Shown here: piece after piece, positions 35,803 to 47,723 of the stretch | Layout: each line of letters starts with the position of its first letter | Numbering within the stretch: position 1 is the first letter of the stretch | DNA from: Perca fluviatilis | Lineage: Eukaryota; Chordata; Actinopteri; Perciformes; Percidae | NCBI RefSeq assembly: GCF_010015445.1 | Contig: NC_053114.1 | Location: 31,469,079-31,533,078 of the forward strand | DNA length: 64,000 bases | Reading direction: 5' to 3' | The notes under the pieces: model-generated | What the model was told of the DNA's origin: nothing | Database searches by the model: none | Seen by the model: the letters and a program-made list of their open reading frames with translations, nothing else | Program-made: the position numbers and the translations under genes

Positions 35803-35955
35803 TTTTATTTTTTTATTTTCAGGCCTTTATTTGACAGGACAGCTTAGACTTGAAAGGGGAGAGAGAGGGGGAATGACATGCAGCAAAGGGTCACAGGACA
35901 AAGCCTCTGTACATGGGGTGCATGCTCTACCAAGTGAGCTACCCAGGCGCCCCTG
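35803..35955 (-). mobile_element. tRNA-derived SINE, internally deleted
   Basis: On the minus strand it starts GGGGCGCCTGGGTAGCTCAC, followed by TTGGTAGAGCATGC, which is a tRNA-like head with an A box. It then has the body CCCTTTGCTGCATGTCATTC and a CAAATAAAGGCCTGAAAAT tail ending in an A-rich run. I recognise this as a common percomorph SINE. No GGTTCGANTCC B box is present between head and body, so about 30-50 bases of the usual head seem deleted. Confidence 0.8.
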
Positions 35956-36250
35956 CAATATATAAATTTAACATAACCCAGTTCTACATAACTTAGATAA
36001 AGCCCATTATGCTATTCCCAAGTACAACAAAGCTTATACAGTATACAATCCTGAACCATCAACTGGAATGACAACAGATTTGAGGTCTGAGAAAGCAACA
36101 ATTATAAGGAATATAATAAGGAGCCTATAATTTAATCTTTGAGCAGGACAGTATCTGACTCCTGTATCGTTCCAACACAGCTGTCCTGCCTCGTTTGTTA
36201 ATGCACACAGTGAATCAAAGTTTCAGCAATGTGCAAAACTTATGGGTTTC

Positions 36251-36256
<6 letters not shown>

Positions 36257-36322
<66 letters not shown>
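36257..36322. repeat. (AC)n microsatellite
   Basis: This is a pure AC run of about 66 bases followed by a short GA tract. Confidence 0.95.
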
Positions 36323-36326
<4 letters not shown>

Positions 36327-39261
36327 AGAGAATTCATCCAGCGTGCTGTCTTGTCATGTTACTATGGATCAGAGATAGGATCTTAATCCACTACTAGATC
36401 CACATAGCGACACAGAGCATGCGATTTTACGTGTGTGTTTCCTCAGCTATGTCTGTCTCTGAAGGGAACAGAAGTGTGGGAAGATCTGAGGAGTTGAATG
36501 GAGGCATTCCAGGGTTCATCAGAAGCCAGTGTTTGCAAAATAATTAGTGTGTGAATTCACTTAACATGGAGAGAAGTCAAACGGTTATATGGCAAGCTCA
36601 AGATGAATACAGATTATTCATTTCAGAGCTCCCAGTTTTCACACTATTTATAATGAAAAATACATTTTATGTGTAGTCCATTTGTAACTGAATATCTCAG
36701 ACTGCTTTACAAACAACAGTTTGTATGCTCATTTACAAATATTATGATGAAGTTAAAATCATCCCACTTCCCTTGGAGAAATAAATCCAGTCCAAATGCA
36801 GCTTGAGAATGATTATTTTTTACTTTTGCCGAACATCATATTATATTAAGATGTGGCTCACAAGGTTTCACAGGTTTGCCATTTCCATTTCAGCCTAGGT
36901 GATTTAGATTATAGAAGATAAACTGGTCATACTATACATGTGACAGAATGACAGGAGTGAATCGTTGTATTTTGCCTTGTAAAAATGAGTGAAAAGCCAC
37001 TTGGATCTAGAAGGAATGTAAAAGTGTATTTAAATTTATAATGGTAACATGTCAGCAGTGCACATATGCATTGATTACCAATAGTGCATTTACCCCAGTT
37101 AATGATTTCTAAACAAGTCTACATGGAAATAAAAGTACAATAACTGGTAGTAGAATACAACTAAGACAAACAAAGATGTTCTTTACATTGAACTTGTAGT
37201 CTGTACATCAAGCAGGCATCTGTCATTTACATTCATGACCTTGTCACCACAGAGATGAGTGAAGTCCTGACAGATACCTGACATTACATTATCCCCCTTT
37301 AACCTTCTCTCTGTATCACACTCGCCTGATCTCTCATACCTTCCTTTCTTCCTTCCCTAGACTTTTAACCTTCCTCCTCTTTTTCTTGACCTTTTACATG
37401 CTCTCTTTCTCCACCTATTGCCTCATTTGAATGTTTTCTCTCCTTGCATCTTCAATTTTCTTTTTTCCTCTTTCAATCCCAACGCTGCCCCTTCCCATGT
37501 TTCCCACTTTCCTATTTTGCCATGACTACAGTGTAAACGATTATCCATTTTATTGTAAAACACACCGCAGAAACCATCAAACTGTGCTTTCTGTAGTGAA
37601 GTGGTCATAGGAGGTACATATTCCATCACACACATACACATTCAACCAGTCCCGTACACAGGGGACAGGCCCATAAAGGTTCTGACACAGTAGGCAGACG
37701 GCGAAGAACTAATGGCGATGAAGGCTGACTGTGGTGTCGCATTATGTCACCTCAAGTCGCCTGTGTCTTGGCCAAAAAGTTGCACTTGAACCTGAACACA
37801 CCGCAAAATCTCAGTTGACGGCCAACTAGCACGTATGTGCTGTGCCTGAGTAAGGGTAGATGTTCTTGTCTCCTTGACCATACCATCTCGGAAAAACAGC
37901 TGATTGTTGTGCACCTCTCTCTTTCTCTCTCTCTCTCGACCCTTCATGGAGACAGAGCTGATCTCAACACCTCTAGGGGGCCCTGCAGAAAAAATTTGGG
38001 AACCACTGGTATTGGACATTATTTTATATGTTTATTTTGTAATGTGTAGGTATGTAGATATTTCAAAAGACATGTTTATGTTGAAATAAATATACCTACA
38101 CAAGTTTGCCCTCCTATAGACATAATGTGCAAAAATAGATATTCGAATAGTTTGAATCTATGTGTTTTTTTAGAAGGAGCATTTAATGGAATTTTTGGCC
38201 AGTTTTGACAGCCCTATACTGTAGTGGATTGATCAGATGAGATGAACATGAAAAATGAGAAGAGCCTTATTGTAGAGATTTTGGAGAGCCACCATTGCTG
38301 CGTCTGGAACTTAGCGCTGCCCAAGACAATTGTGATTGGTTTTTTTTAACCCGTCCTACCAGCAGCTTGGTATGCAGCGTGAGAAGGTGGATAGTGTGTC
38401 GTGTCAGACAGAGTTTGCTTTGACAAGGGGAGTTTTAAGTAACTCACAAGCACACAAACATGACACAAGAAGACTTTACTCCACAGCACTGTGGAGATAG
38501 GTTTGGCAAAGCGAGACTATCAGCATCTTAACACATATACGATTTTGGAAGAAGGAGCATAACTATTATTCCTGTATCACCAGCACAGGAGTTCATATAC
38601 AATTACAAACAGCTGTGTGCAATGGTCCTTACATGGTAAATGATGATGCATTCTGGTATATCTTCATATAAAGAAATGTTGTGCAATAGCCTGAACTTTG
38701 CTGCAATGCATTGTGCTTTCCCCCACTGTCTTAAGATGGACCCAGTACTCCAGAATGTGAGTTTCCTCATGTCATGATGTGTTTATAAGGAAAACACTTT
38801 GGATACATTGTTTAAGAGGTCCAATCCAAGCCCCACAGTTGCTCAACAGTAGCAATGGTGTTAGGGATTGTTGAAACAGTTCTTCTGACTGTATTTACAA
38901 TAGCAGAAAGGTCAATCTCACTATTAATGTATCTGTATATGTATGTATATAGCATGTCCTTAATTGATCTTTGTTTTTTTTTTCACTGTTGGTGTTTGCA
39001 TATTATGCACAGCATGTATGTGTGAGGCTGTGCAATAGGGAGGGACAGATTGTCAACACATGCTTGGCCACAGTGTTTGGTCCAAATGTACAGCAACTAA
39101 GTGACACTGCTCGTGCTCAGCATTACTTCCTTCAGATTTCCCCACAGGACTTGTGCTACTTCACACTGACAACCACTTTGGAGCCGTCATCAGACAAACC
39201 TGAGCACACATCCTGACAGGTGTCTCTGTTACACATAGAGGGTACATGCAAGCACGCACAT

Positions 39262-39262
<1 letters not shown>

Positions 39263-39312
<50 letters not shown>
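39263..39312. repeat. (AC)n microsatellite
   Basis: This is a pure AC run of about 50 bases. Confidence 0.95.
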
Positions 39313-39314
<2 letters not shown>

Positions 39315-39513
39315 AGTGCATCACACAGACACATAACACCAGCATGCACTTGTTCACCTGAGAGTGCACACCAGAGCCTTACAGAAACATACATGCTCAA
39401 CAGATACATTCTTTTCCACAACACGTCAATTCTTATTATCAAACAGCTGAGAAATACTTGTATATATATAAACTTTGATTGTAAAAAGTAAAGACAACCT
39501 CATAATCACTTAA

Positions 39514-40809
39514 AGGGGTGATAGAATGATTATATAGGGTATTTCACACAGTTCCTTAAGGTCTCCTAATGGGGTATGTAACACTGATTGGGCTGAAAAT
39601 TGCCCGGTTGCTATTTTATGGGCCCTTATGCATCCCTGTGTTTTGGCCCTATTTGGAACGAGAGCTTTTCTTCCAAATATGGTATGCTCATGAATATTTA
39701 GATGAGCTGCGCGCTGATTGGTTGAGGAACCACATACGCATACATTGGAGACGAGACAGCAGGTCTCATATTTCAGACACTGTAATGTTTCATTACTAAA
39801 TTCACTTCTGAGACTTTTTTTATGTAAGAAATTAACTATATAAAGCTCAAATATGGGCCGTTTTACGAAAATGTATGGCTAATTACAAATTTGGTAAGAC
39901 GTGTCGGACTTCAGGAGGTCCGCACAGTCTGACGAGACAGCGGCAGCTGGGTTACTGGACAACCGGGGCTCGGGGCTCCACAGAGCTGGCCGGCTGCCGG
40001 CATAACTATAGTATATTTACAGTTTGAATTTCGTCACGCCACTTATATAACAGCTACCCTAAGGTCTTCTCTAAGCTAATGCTTGTGTCCAATTTCAATT
40101 CAATACATTTTTGTAAATATGAGGGGTTTCGTTAGCTGCTAGCGTCCCTTCAATCCTATGGGTAAAGATCACGGCTAGCTGCAGACCCTGGAGCTCCGTC
40201 AGGGCCTCGGCATTTGGTAGTCCAGTGACCCAGAAATGCTGACTTTGCGCGAGTATGGAGCGCCGTGGGCTTCCGGTCGTGACGGAGATCCATCTAGCTT
40301 ACAGCAAGCTGGGGTCTGTGAAGGAGGACACGGCGGGCGGCGAGGCAGCACCGGCTGCTGTTACGTTAGCCTGCTGAGCTCCTGCTGAACTGCGACACAG
40401 TCGGACAGAATTTGCAATTAGTCATCAATTTTCATAAAAAAGGCCCATATTTGACCTCTACATAGTTGATTTTTTGCATAAAAAAGTCTCAGAAGTGAAT
40501 TTAGTAATTAAATAGCGAACGAACAATGTATAACATTTCTGAGATCTGCATGACCTAGATTCAGAAGACTAAGCTGACCTCAGGTTAGTGGAGTAGCCTA
40601 TGTAAATGTTGGGGCGTGACAAAGAGCCAAATAAGGAGGAGTGGTTCGTTGAAATTTGCCCATTTTCAAAGGCAGTTTCAAATTGTGAGATTTGCGGAGG
40701 AAAGAGGTGTCAATGGGATTTTGAGCTTCTATGTATGTCCTATTTACCCTCCAAACTGTCGTTTTTCAACTATGACAAGGCAAAATCGGTTTTGCATTCT
40801 ATCACCCCT
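39514..40809. mobile_element. piggyBac-like long non-autonomous element with internal inverted repeats
   Basis: TTAA flanks both sides (39510-39513, 40810-40813). The ends are AAGGGGTGATAGAATG and, reverse-complemented, AAGGGGTGATAGAATGC. A second inverted pair lies inside: TAAATTCACTTCTGAGACTT near 39798 and its complement near 40484. The GC-rich centre (about 39900-40400) is unlike the AT-rich flanks. The open frame across 40606-40989 shows no transposase motif. Confidence 0.85.
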
Positions 40810-41689
40810 TTAATTATATTTAAATTTGATGTACTATATGATGAACTTCTTTCAAAATGTCACTTAATTGTCTCCCCCAAAGTAATTATTTTAACAAGCG
40901 GCCTAAAATATTCCGAAATACAATTTGCTTTTACCAAATTTCATGGCAATCTGGCCATTGAAGATACCCTGCTCTGGGGCAAAGTGTAGAGATTGACTGA
41001 CTAACCAACTACCTGACTAAACAATATCACCATCCTTAGGCCTCACAACTAGTCATGCAGAAACATTGCATGTATAATCCATAATAAACATTTGACATTT
41101 TGTGAATTTTAGAAAATGGCATGCAATGGCTAACTGGCCTAGGCTGTGTGTGATCTACAGCATGCTATACAGAAAATCAAGTCAGCTCAGCTTCTCCTCC
41201 GGTCAGAACATGAAGAGAACGAAAAAGGAATGTTTTTAGAGACCTTTGTTAATAAACATGACCATTCTTGTTTCACCGTGCTGTTGTGTCAAAATCTGAA
41301 CATTTCTTTCATGAGTGATATATTACCTAATGTACTGTAAAGAACATTTTATGACCTACAAGTACATAAAACCAATTATACTCACACCATCACCTCTAGA
41401 GTTGTTAAGTAAGAGGATGCTTTTGTTTAAATTGAGTCTTTTGTAAATTAAAGATTATTAAGGATTTTAAATGGAGTTTATTGTTAATAATGATTGTACT
41501 ATCCCCCTCTTTCTGTGCCTAAGCAAACAAAGAATAGTTTAATTAACAAACATTAACAAATTGCAATATTCAGCCATTTAAAGTTTTAAGTATAGTCTTA
41601 TTTATTAGGTACGATTGTTTCATGTCTTCTGGTATTGTTTCTCTTCTCTCTGTCTCAGTAAACAGTGGAGGTTGTGTGCAATCATCTAC

Positions 41690-42040
41690 ACAACATAACC
41701 CGAATAACTCCAGTCATGTTAGCTCTGTGCTGGCATTAATCAGAGCTTGGTGTATTAATGAGAGCGCGGCAGCTAGCTAATTACACCCATAGATTCTGCA
41801 GCAGCCCATTAAATATACAAATGACAGAATTAAAGAGCCCAGCCTCTTCTGATTAATCTTTAAATGGGGAAAAACTAATGATGTCTGTGCAAACTTTCCC
41901 TTCACACATTTCTCCCCCTCTCCTCTCAACGTCAATGCCTGGCAATCAATCATATTAATTAAGGAAAAATAATTTGTATCATTTAACATTTCCCTCTTTC
42001 CTGCTCCGTCGTTGCAGTGGTGCTGCAGCAATGTACTGTA
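41690..42040. promoter_or_regulatory. possible conserved non-coding/regulatory block
   Basis: This is repeat-free sequence with dense homeodomain-type sites, including GCTAATTAC, CTGATTAATC and CATATTAATTAAGG. It also contains a palindromic GCAGTGGTGCTGCAGCA segment. The call is purely compositional. Confidence 0.25.
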
Positions 42041-45004
42041 TTAGACGTGTCTGGAAATTATCCAAGTCTATTTGTTCCTGCATTCATTTTTTCTTCCTTT
42101 TTTTCTAAACTATGTTTGTGATGTTTCATCTCTCTTCATTTACTGTGGGTTGTAGACATACATCTGGATTAGTGAAAATATGAGCAGGCCATCATGCTCT
42201 TTCCAATCAGCCCATTTCCGGCTCAAATACTGAAGAATTACAAATGAGGAGAGAGAATTTCATAATCTGTTTAGAACCAGTATCCTTCATTTAAAGATGA
42301 ACAAGGAGAGCAGGAAGTCACATTGTAGTGCTTAAGAAAGAGAAGCATTATAGATAAGATCAATGGACTAACTTGCATTTATGGAAACAAGCACTTACAG
42401 GGTATTCATATCACAGCATGATTGCATATGGTTAGAATCCCGTTTTATCTAAAGTAAGATTCAGTGTGGTAAATACTGACCTCAAGTACCTGAAATTCAT
42501 TCAGCATTAAAAAGCATCGTTAATCACAAGTGAGCAGACTTATCATTATGGAAACATCCACTTCTATCACAATAACTGCACATGGAAAACAACCTATTTG
42601 GCCAAATTAATTTGACTAAAGTGGCCATAAAATGACAGGTGAAAGGGCAAATATCATATGATTTTACATGGTAAACTATCTTGATTTTAATTCAGAGTTA
42701 ACATAGATGTGCCCTTAATTGACATGTTTAGGAAATGAGAAAGCCTGCAATAGGAACCTGAATGAACAATTTATGGAAACAACAAACTAATATTCCCAGA
42801 ATGGTGCATAATATTGGTGGAGAAAAATGATGATCTGCTGTTCCCTAGAAAGCCCATCAGGATCTTCTGAATCATTAATACTGCTGTTAAAAAAACAACC
42901 TCTTATGTAAAGTTTCATATTCCAATATAAAAGTTACCTCAAAACCTAGAACCTAATTTACAAGCAATGCATAATCTAAGTTTTGTGATGTTTTCTGAAT
43001 GAAATAAAAGACTATAAAGATTCAACTCATATACACATTTTACAGTTTTCATTGTCGAAATGACTAGGTTTCCATAAGTCATCAACGATTGACGATCTCT
43101 CCTCTGTGATCAATTGACTCTCAAGGGGGCATTACACTGCATTACATTCATAATCCAATTTGGCTTTGATTTGTTCGCTGTTCCATGCGCTTCGATGGAA
43201 ATAATTGTCTGTAGATGATGCTATTAGTATTGATGGTTGTAAAAGGGCGATGGTTTGAGGACTGCCGACACATTCAAGGTCCAGAATAGATCCGGTCTGA
43301 AAGTGATTGTCTGATCCATTACCCTTTATAAAGGAGGAGAGTGGAGGAGATGAGAGGCACCCCTCAATAGCAAAAATCATCTATATCTATTTGCTGACAG
43401 TTTTTTTTTTTTTACCTTTGAGCTGAAGGAGCATGGATAAGAAAAAAAATCAAAAATCATCAATTGTTGATTTGGGATAAAAACAGTGTTCAGAGCAAGC
43501 AATGAACAAGAACTGGGAACCATGAGCAAAGATAAAGAATAAAAGGTGAGACAGCTGTTGCCAGATCTGCATTAAGACAACAGTATCTTACCATTCAGCT
43601 CCAAAAGAAGTAAGTTTGCACAAGACAAAGCGGAGGTCAGAGATGTAATATCGTTATAATAAAAATCGATTATAAGTCATAATCCAAAGAAAACTTAGTA
43701 TGCATGCTCAATTTAAGCCACACCCCTTTTCACATTTATACAGTAAAATACTTTCTAATAATTAGGTTTCTGTTGAAATTAAATTGAAATACATATGTGT
43801 ATGCTCTATGTAGAATGGTGATAACCTCAATATAAAACAAATCTATTAACAAAATTGACTAGTGTTTGCAATGCAAATTTATTGTTATGTTAAATGACAC
43901 TGAATTACAAAAAAGTGTGGTGTAAAAGCATGCTGTTATCACCTCTACGGAAAGTAACAAAATCAAATCAACAAGGTAATTAAAAATCATTTTAGGTAAT
44001 TATTGCGATTTTAATTTTTTTGTATATTTTAGGGTGGCTTACCTCTCCACATCTCCTCTCCTTTTATTCTTTCTCAATTTCTATGCGACCTTCAAAGGGC
44101 CTTTACAAAAACAGTATTTTTTTATTAACCACTCAGATGCAGTAAAAACGCAATCTGTGTGTGTGTGTGCATGAAAACTGCTGTTAATCTCAAAGGCCAC
44201 TAAAAGGTCACACTCGGATCCTGTGGCTCTCTTCAGTGTGTGGACATTGACATGCTTTTTGGGCTGTAAGCTCCTATTATTTCAGATGTACATTAAAATG
44301 AACAGTACACGGATCCCCATTTTGTGGGTGGCTAACATATTTGGCTATTTTAAATTGAACACGATGTGAGCAACACCAAAAGCTTTGTTGATTACAGATG
44401 AAACCTTGTATCTGCACAATGTCAGGTATTTGTCACCAGTTTTAGAAAACTGGTTTGCAGACAGATATAAATTAATTGTTGACATTTTATCATACTGTTT
44501 TAACACGGCTTGGAAACGTTTTATCTGTGACCCACATTTAAACACTATGTCCACACTGAAAGACATAACTGGTCATAGAAGGTTTGTGCAGGGCAGTGAA
44601 TAAATCTCAAGTGGCATCGAAGAGCTTCGCCCGCTCAAATCCCACTGATTAGTATCAGCAGTCATTAATTATGAGCGTCAGAGTGGGTGATGTTCTCAGA
44701 TGAAGCAGAACATGTTTGGCTGTGCAGCTCAACCCTCTAATGATGCTGGTAAACAGAAAGATAATTGTCCTTTAAGATGACTGGGGAAGTCATTCTTAAA
44801 AGGAATGTCACTAGAAGACTGAGAGACTGCAATGCGAACTGAACACTGAACGACACAAAAATATACTAAGAAACACAGGCATGTATCTATGTGTATATAA
44901 ATTAAGTAAAATTAAGTACAGTATATAGCAATTCATGCAGACATGCCGTTCATTTTTCTGATACAAATGCAGATATCTGTTTGTACCTAGATATACTTTC
45001 TTAC

Positions 45005-45128
45005 CTGTGAAATCAGTGTTGATAGGAAGGGTGTCACTGGGAAACCGGTAGTAACTGTTTCCTGGAAATCTGGTTCCTCTGACGACAGGACCTTGTGGGT
45101 CAGAAAGAGAGACGTCTGTCCTCTCCAC
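45005..45128 (-). CDS. ush2a: usherin exon e8, start of LamG domain 1
   Basis: The exon is 124 bases (phase 0 to 1). It reads VERTDVSLSDPQGPVVRGTR, then FPGNSYYRFPSDTLPINTDF. RFPGNSYYRFPS is the first strand of a laminin G domain (G-x-G/S-Y-x-R/K-F). The exon replaces what would be the second half of an FN3 domain started in e7. Acceptor is tctttttttaggt-type pyrimidine-rich sequence ending in AG, and donor is GTAAGA. It joins e9 through a split Gly. Confidence 0.92.
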
Positions 45129-45389
45129 CTAAAAAAAGAAAAGTAATATAATTTATAATAAGATTAATAAAAATAATAAAAATATAACAATATTAACAGT
45201 ACCTAATGTCAACTAGTTTATCAAAACTGCAGCCATGAATTGCGATTAGTATGTAATCACATGCTAAAATTTTATGAAAATCATACACTTTGTCGTTACT
45301 TTGTTCAACTTCAGCTGAATACATTCAGAACCACAATAAATATTATATTCTCCAAGTCCAGGTAAAATTAAGACACATAACTAAGTGTA

Positions 45390-45800
45390 CAGCCAGGCTA
45401 GCAGCATTAAGAGGCTGTGCTTTGAGCTAAATGCTAGACATGCCCTAAATGACAATGTTAACATGCTGATGCTAAGCAGGTATAATGTTTACACCGTGTT
45501 CACCATCTTTAACATTTGCTAATTAGCAATAAACACAAAGTCCAGCTTGGGCTGATTTTATTAGTTTTGCTGGTATTTAGTCATAAACCAAAGTACTGGA
45601 CTGATGGGGGCTTAAATGTGTTGCAATCCATCCAATAGTTCATCACTCAAAACTAAAAATGCCAACCTCATGTTGGCACCAAAAGAAAAGTCAGATGATC
45701 ACTAAAGTCAGTCTTCTGGGCACCAATGTGACAATCCATCGGATAGTTGTTGAGATATTTCAGTCTGGCCAAAAGTGGTGGACTGGCTTGCATGATTTCA
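45390..45800. repeat. dispersed teleost repeat, unclassified
   Basis: Phrases such as GAGATATTTCAGTCTGG and CATGCTGATGCTAAGCAGG are of a type I recognise from many fish genomes. I could not define ends or a class. The Tc1-like element lies immediately to its right. Confidence 0.45.
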
Positions 45801-45996
45801 TAATCCCCCCATTTTCGTTTCAAAAAAGTCACATACACTACTGGTCAAAAGTTTTAGAACACCCTGATTTTTCCAGGTTTTTTTGAAATTCATGCAGTTC
45901 TATGTCTTATTGTACTCTGAAATGAAAGAATAGAACAAATAAAAAATTGAAGTTAAAAAATAAATCATGGAATCAATTTATAAACCAAAATGTATT

Positions 45997-46704
45997 CTAA
46001 ATTTTTGACTCATCAAAGTAGCCCCCTTTGGCAGATATAACAGCTGAACACACTTGTGGCATTCTTTCTACAATGGAAATCAAATATTCTTCAGAAAGTT
46101 CTTCCCAACTCTGGTGCAGAAGTTCCCATAAATGTGTGGCACTTGTAGGTTGCTTTGCTTTCACTTTTCTGTCCAGTTCATCCCAAACCAGCTCAATGGG
46201 GTTTAAGTTTGGTGACTGTGCTGGCCACTCCATGTTTTTAAGCTTACCATCTTGTTCTTTTTTGCTAAGGTAGTTCTGGCATAGCTTGGACTTATGTTTT
46301 GGGTCATTATCTTGCTGTAGGATGAACCCCTGACCAACTAGGCGCATATCAGAGGGTACTGCATGGCGCTGCAAAATGCTGTGGTAGCTGTTTTGGTTCA
46401 GGGTGCCTTTCACTCTGTACAAATCACCGACCCTGGATCCAGCAAAACAGCCCCAGACCATCACGCTTCCTCCTCCATGTTTGACAGTTGATGTCACACA
46501 CTGAGGAACCATCCTTTCGCCTACTTGATGGCGTACAAAAATCCTGCGTGATGAAACGAAGATTTCAAATTTTGATTCATCAGTCCATAACACCTTCTTC
46601 CAGTCTTCAGTAGTCCATTGGCAGTGTTTCTTGGCCCAGGCAAGCCTCTTTTTCTTATTCTGATGTCTTAGCAATGGCTTTCTTGCTGCAACTCGACCTA
46701 TCAA
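45997..46704 (-). pseudogene. Tc1-like transposase, DDE catalytic part (DD38E)
   Basis: This 235-codon frame carries the catalytic acids in order: VLWTDESKFE (Asp42 of this frame), ILQQDNDPKH (Asp132) and NLNPIELVW (Glu171). The catalytic residues are intact. The natural frame continues upstream past the first ATG to the frameshift near 46738. The catalytic domain ends with AKGGYFDESKI at a normal position. The domain is complete but disconnected from its DNA-binding half. Confidence 0.9.
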
Positions 46705-46727
46705 ACCTGCAGTTCGAAGTCTTCTCT

Positions 46728-47039
46728 TTACAGTTGAACTGAGACTTGCTTATTACGACCACTATTAAGCTGTGCTTGAAGCTGTTGTCCTGTGAGCCGC
46801 CTATCATGCAAGCTGTTGACTCTCAGAAACTTGTCTTCTGATTCTGTTGTGGCTTTGGGTCTGCCAGAGCTCTTCCTGTCAGAGTTTCGCCCAGTTTCTA
46901 AGTGCCTTCTGATGGTGAAGAATACTGTACTCACTGACACCTTGACTTTCTTCGCAAATTCTCTGTAGGAAAGACCAACATTCTTAAGTGTTATGATGGT
47001 CTGACTCTCTTCCATTGTTAATTGCCTTTTTTCCGCCAT
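46728..47039 (-). pseudogene. Tc1-like transposase, N-terminal DNA-binding part
   Basis: The frame starts MAEKRQLTMEESQTIITLKN, an HTH paired-like N-terminus that continues to a GRP hook (SSGRPKATTES) and RRLTGQQLQAQL. It stops at TAA 46728-46730. The next frame continues the protein at once, with the change lying at about 46734-46741. A missing T at that point accounts for the break. The transposase is therefore split by a single-base frameshift, unless it is an assembly error. Confidence 0.85.
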
Positions 47040-47723
47040 TTTTATGGCAGCACACTACTTTCTGCAGTACAATACTGTTCATATAATGCTCACGAGGGTA
47101 CGGCACCACAGTGTGTTCCAACAATACGTTTATACAAACAGAGGGGTGTGTAAGTAATCCAGACAAGTTGGAACACCTGTGGGAATTGGTAGCACCAACT
47201 TTCAAAGCTTGATCAACCTCAATAGCTGCAGAACAGCTTTACGTGGTTTACCCATTTCTTGTTCCCTAAAAAAGACCTTTTTGTAAAATACTGAAATGTA
47301 CATTATTTTTGGGTAACCTTACTTTTTTTTAACCTCAGGCAGTTCACCACTTACCTTTGTACCATTTCAAGCTATTCATTGGACTTGAACTGCTAAAATG
47401 TCAATAAAAAACTAGAAAAATTGGGGTGTTCTAAAACTTTTGACCAGTAGTGTATATCTGAGTAGAAAGTTGAAAAATGTTGCGTTTACTTAATATAATC
47501 AAGGATTTTTGCCCGCAACAATCTACACAAAAACTCTGTTTTTCTGGAAGGACTGGTTATATGACTTTTTTCGAGTTGAATGGTGGTCGTCTTGCTTCCC
47601 CCTAGCGCCTATGAGTGGAAAACCACCCTTGCAACTTTAGGCCGGCGAGTCGCCATCCTCATCGTCAGGAAGTATCGTGTGATATCAGGTCTCGCGATTA
47701 GGGTTGGGTACCGAACTCGGTAC

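Larger units (their letters stand above)
34896..45004 (-). other. intron e8-e9 (10.1 kb, largest in the window)
   Basis: This intron contains a TTAA-flanked element (39514-40809), a tRNA-derived SINE (35803-35955), a dispersed repeat (35170-35470) and CA tracts (36257-36322, 39263-39312). From about 41 to 45 kb it is AT-rich unique-looking sequence with homeodomain-type motifs but no exon I can support. Confidence 0.75.
45836..47452 (-). mobile_element. Tc1/mariner element with DD38E transposase (Intruder-like)
   Basis: The 1,617-base element is flanked by TA on both sides (45834-45835, 47453-47454). Its inverted ends begin CACTACTGGTCAAAAGTTTT and are near-perfect for about 30 bases. It carries a transposase gene on the minus strand. 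The catalytic Asp to Glu spacing is 38 residues rather than the 34 of classical Tc1. That fits the DD38E family described as Intruder in animals, as I recall from the literature. Confidence 0.9.

Noticed and set aside
35920..35955. possible tRNA gene on the minus strand
   Set aside because: The tRNA-like head is followed by a SINE body and lacks the B box and the anticodon and T arms.
37970..38015. possible hAT right end (GGGAACCACTGG)
   Set aside because: No matching left end or 8-bp duplication was found within several hundred bases.
40606..40989. 127-residue plus-strand open frame
   Set aside because: It overlaps the right end and flank of the TTAA-bounded element, has no recognised domain and runs through the terminal inverted repeat, so it is a chance frame.
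46028..46273. plus-strand frame over the Tc1-like element
   Set aside because: It is the antisense shadow of the minus-strand transposase catalytic domain.
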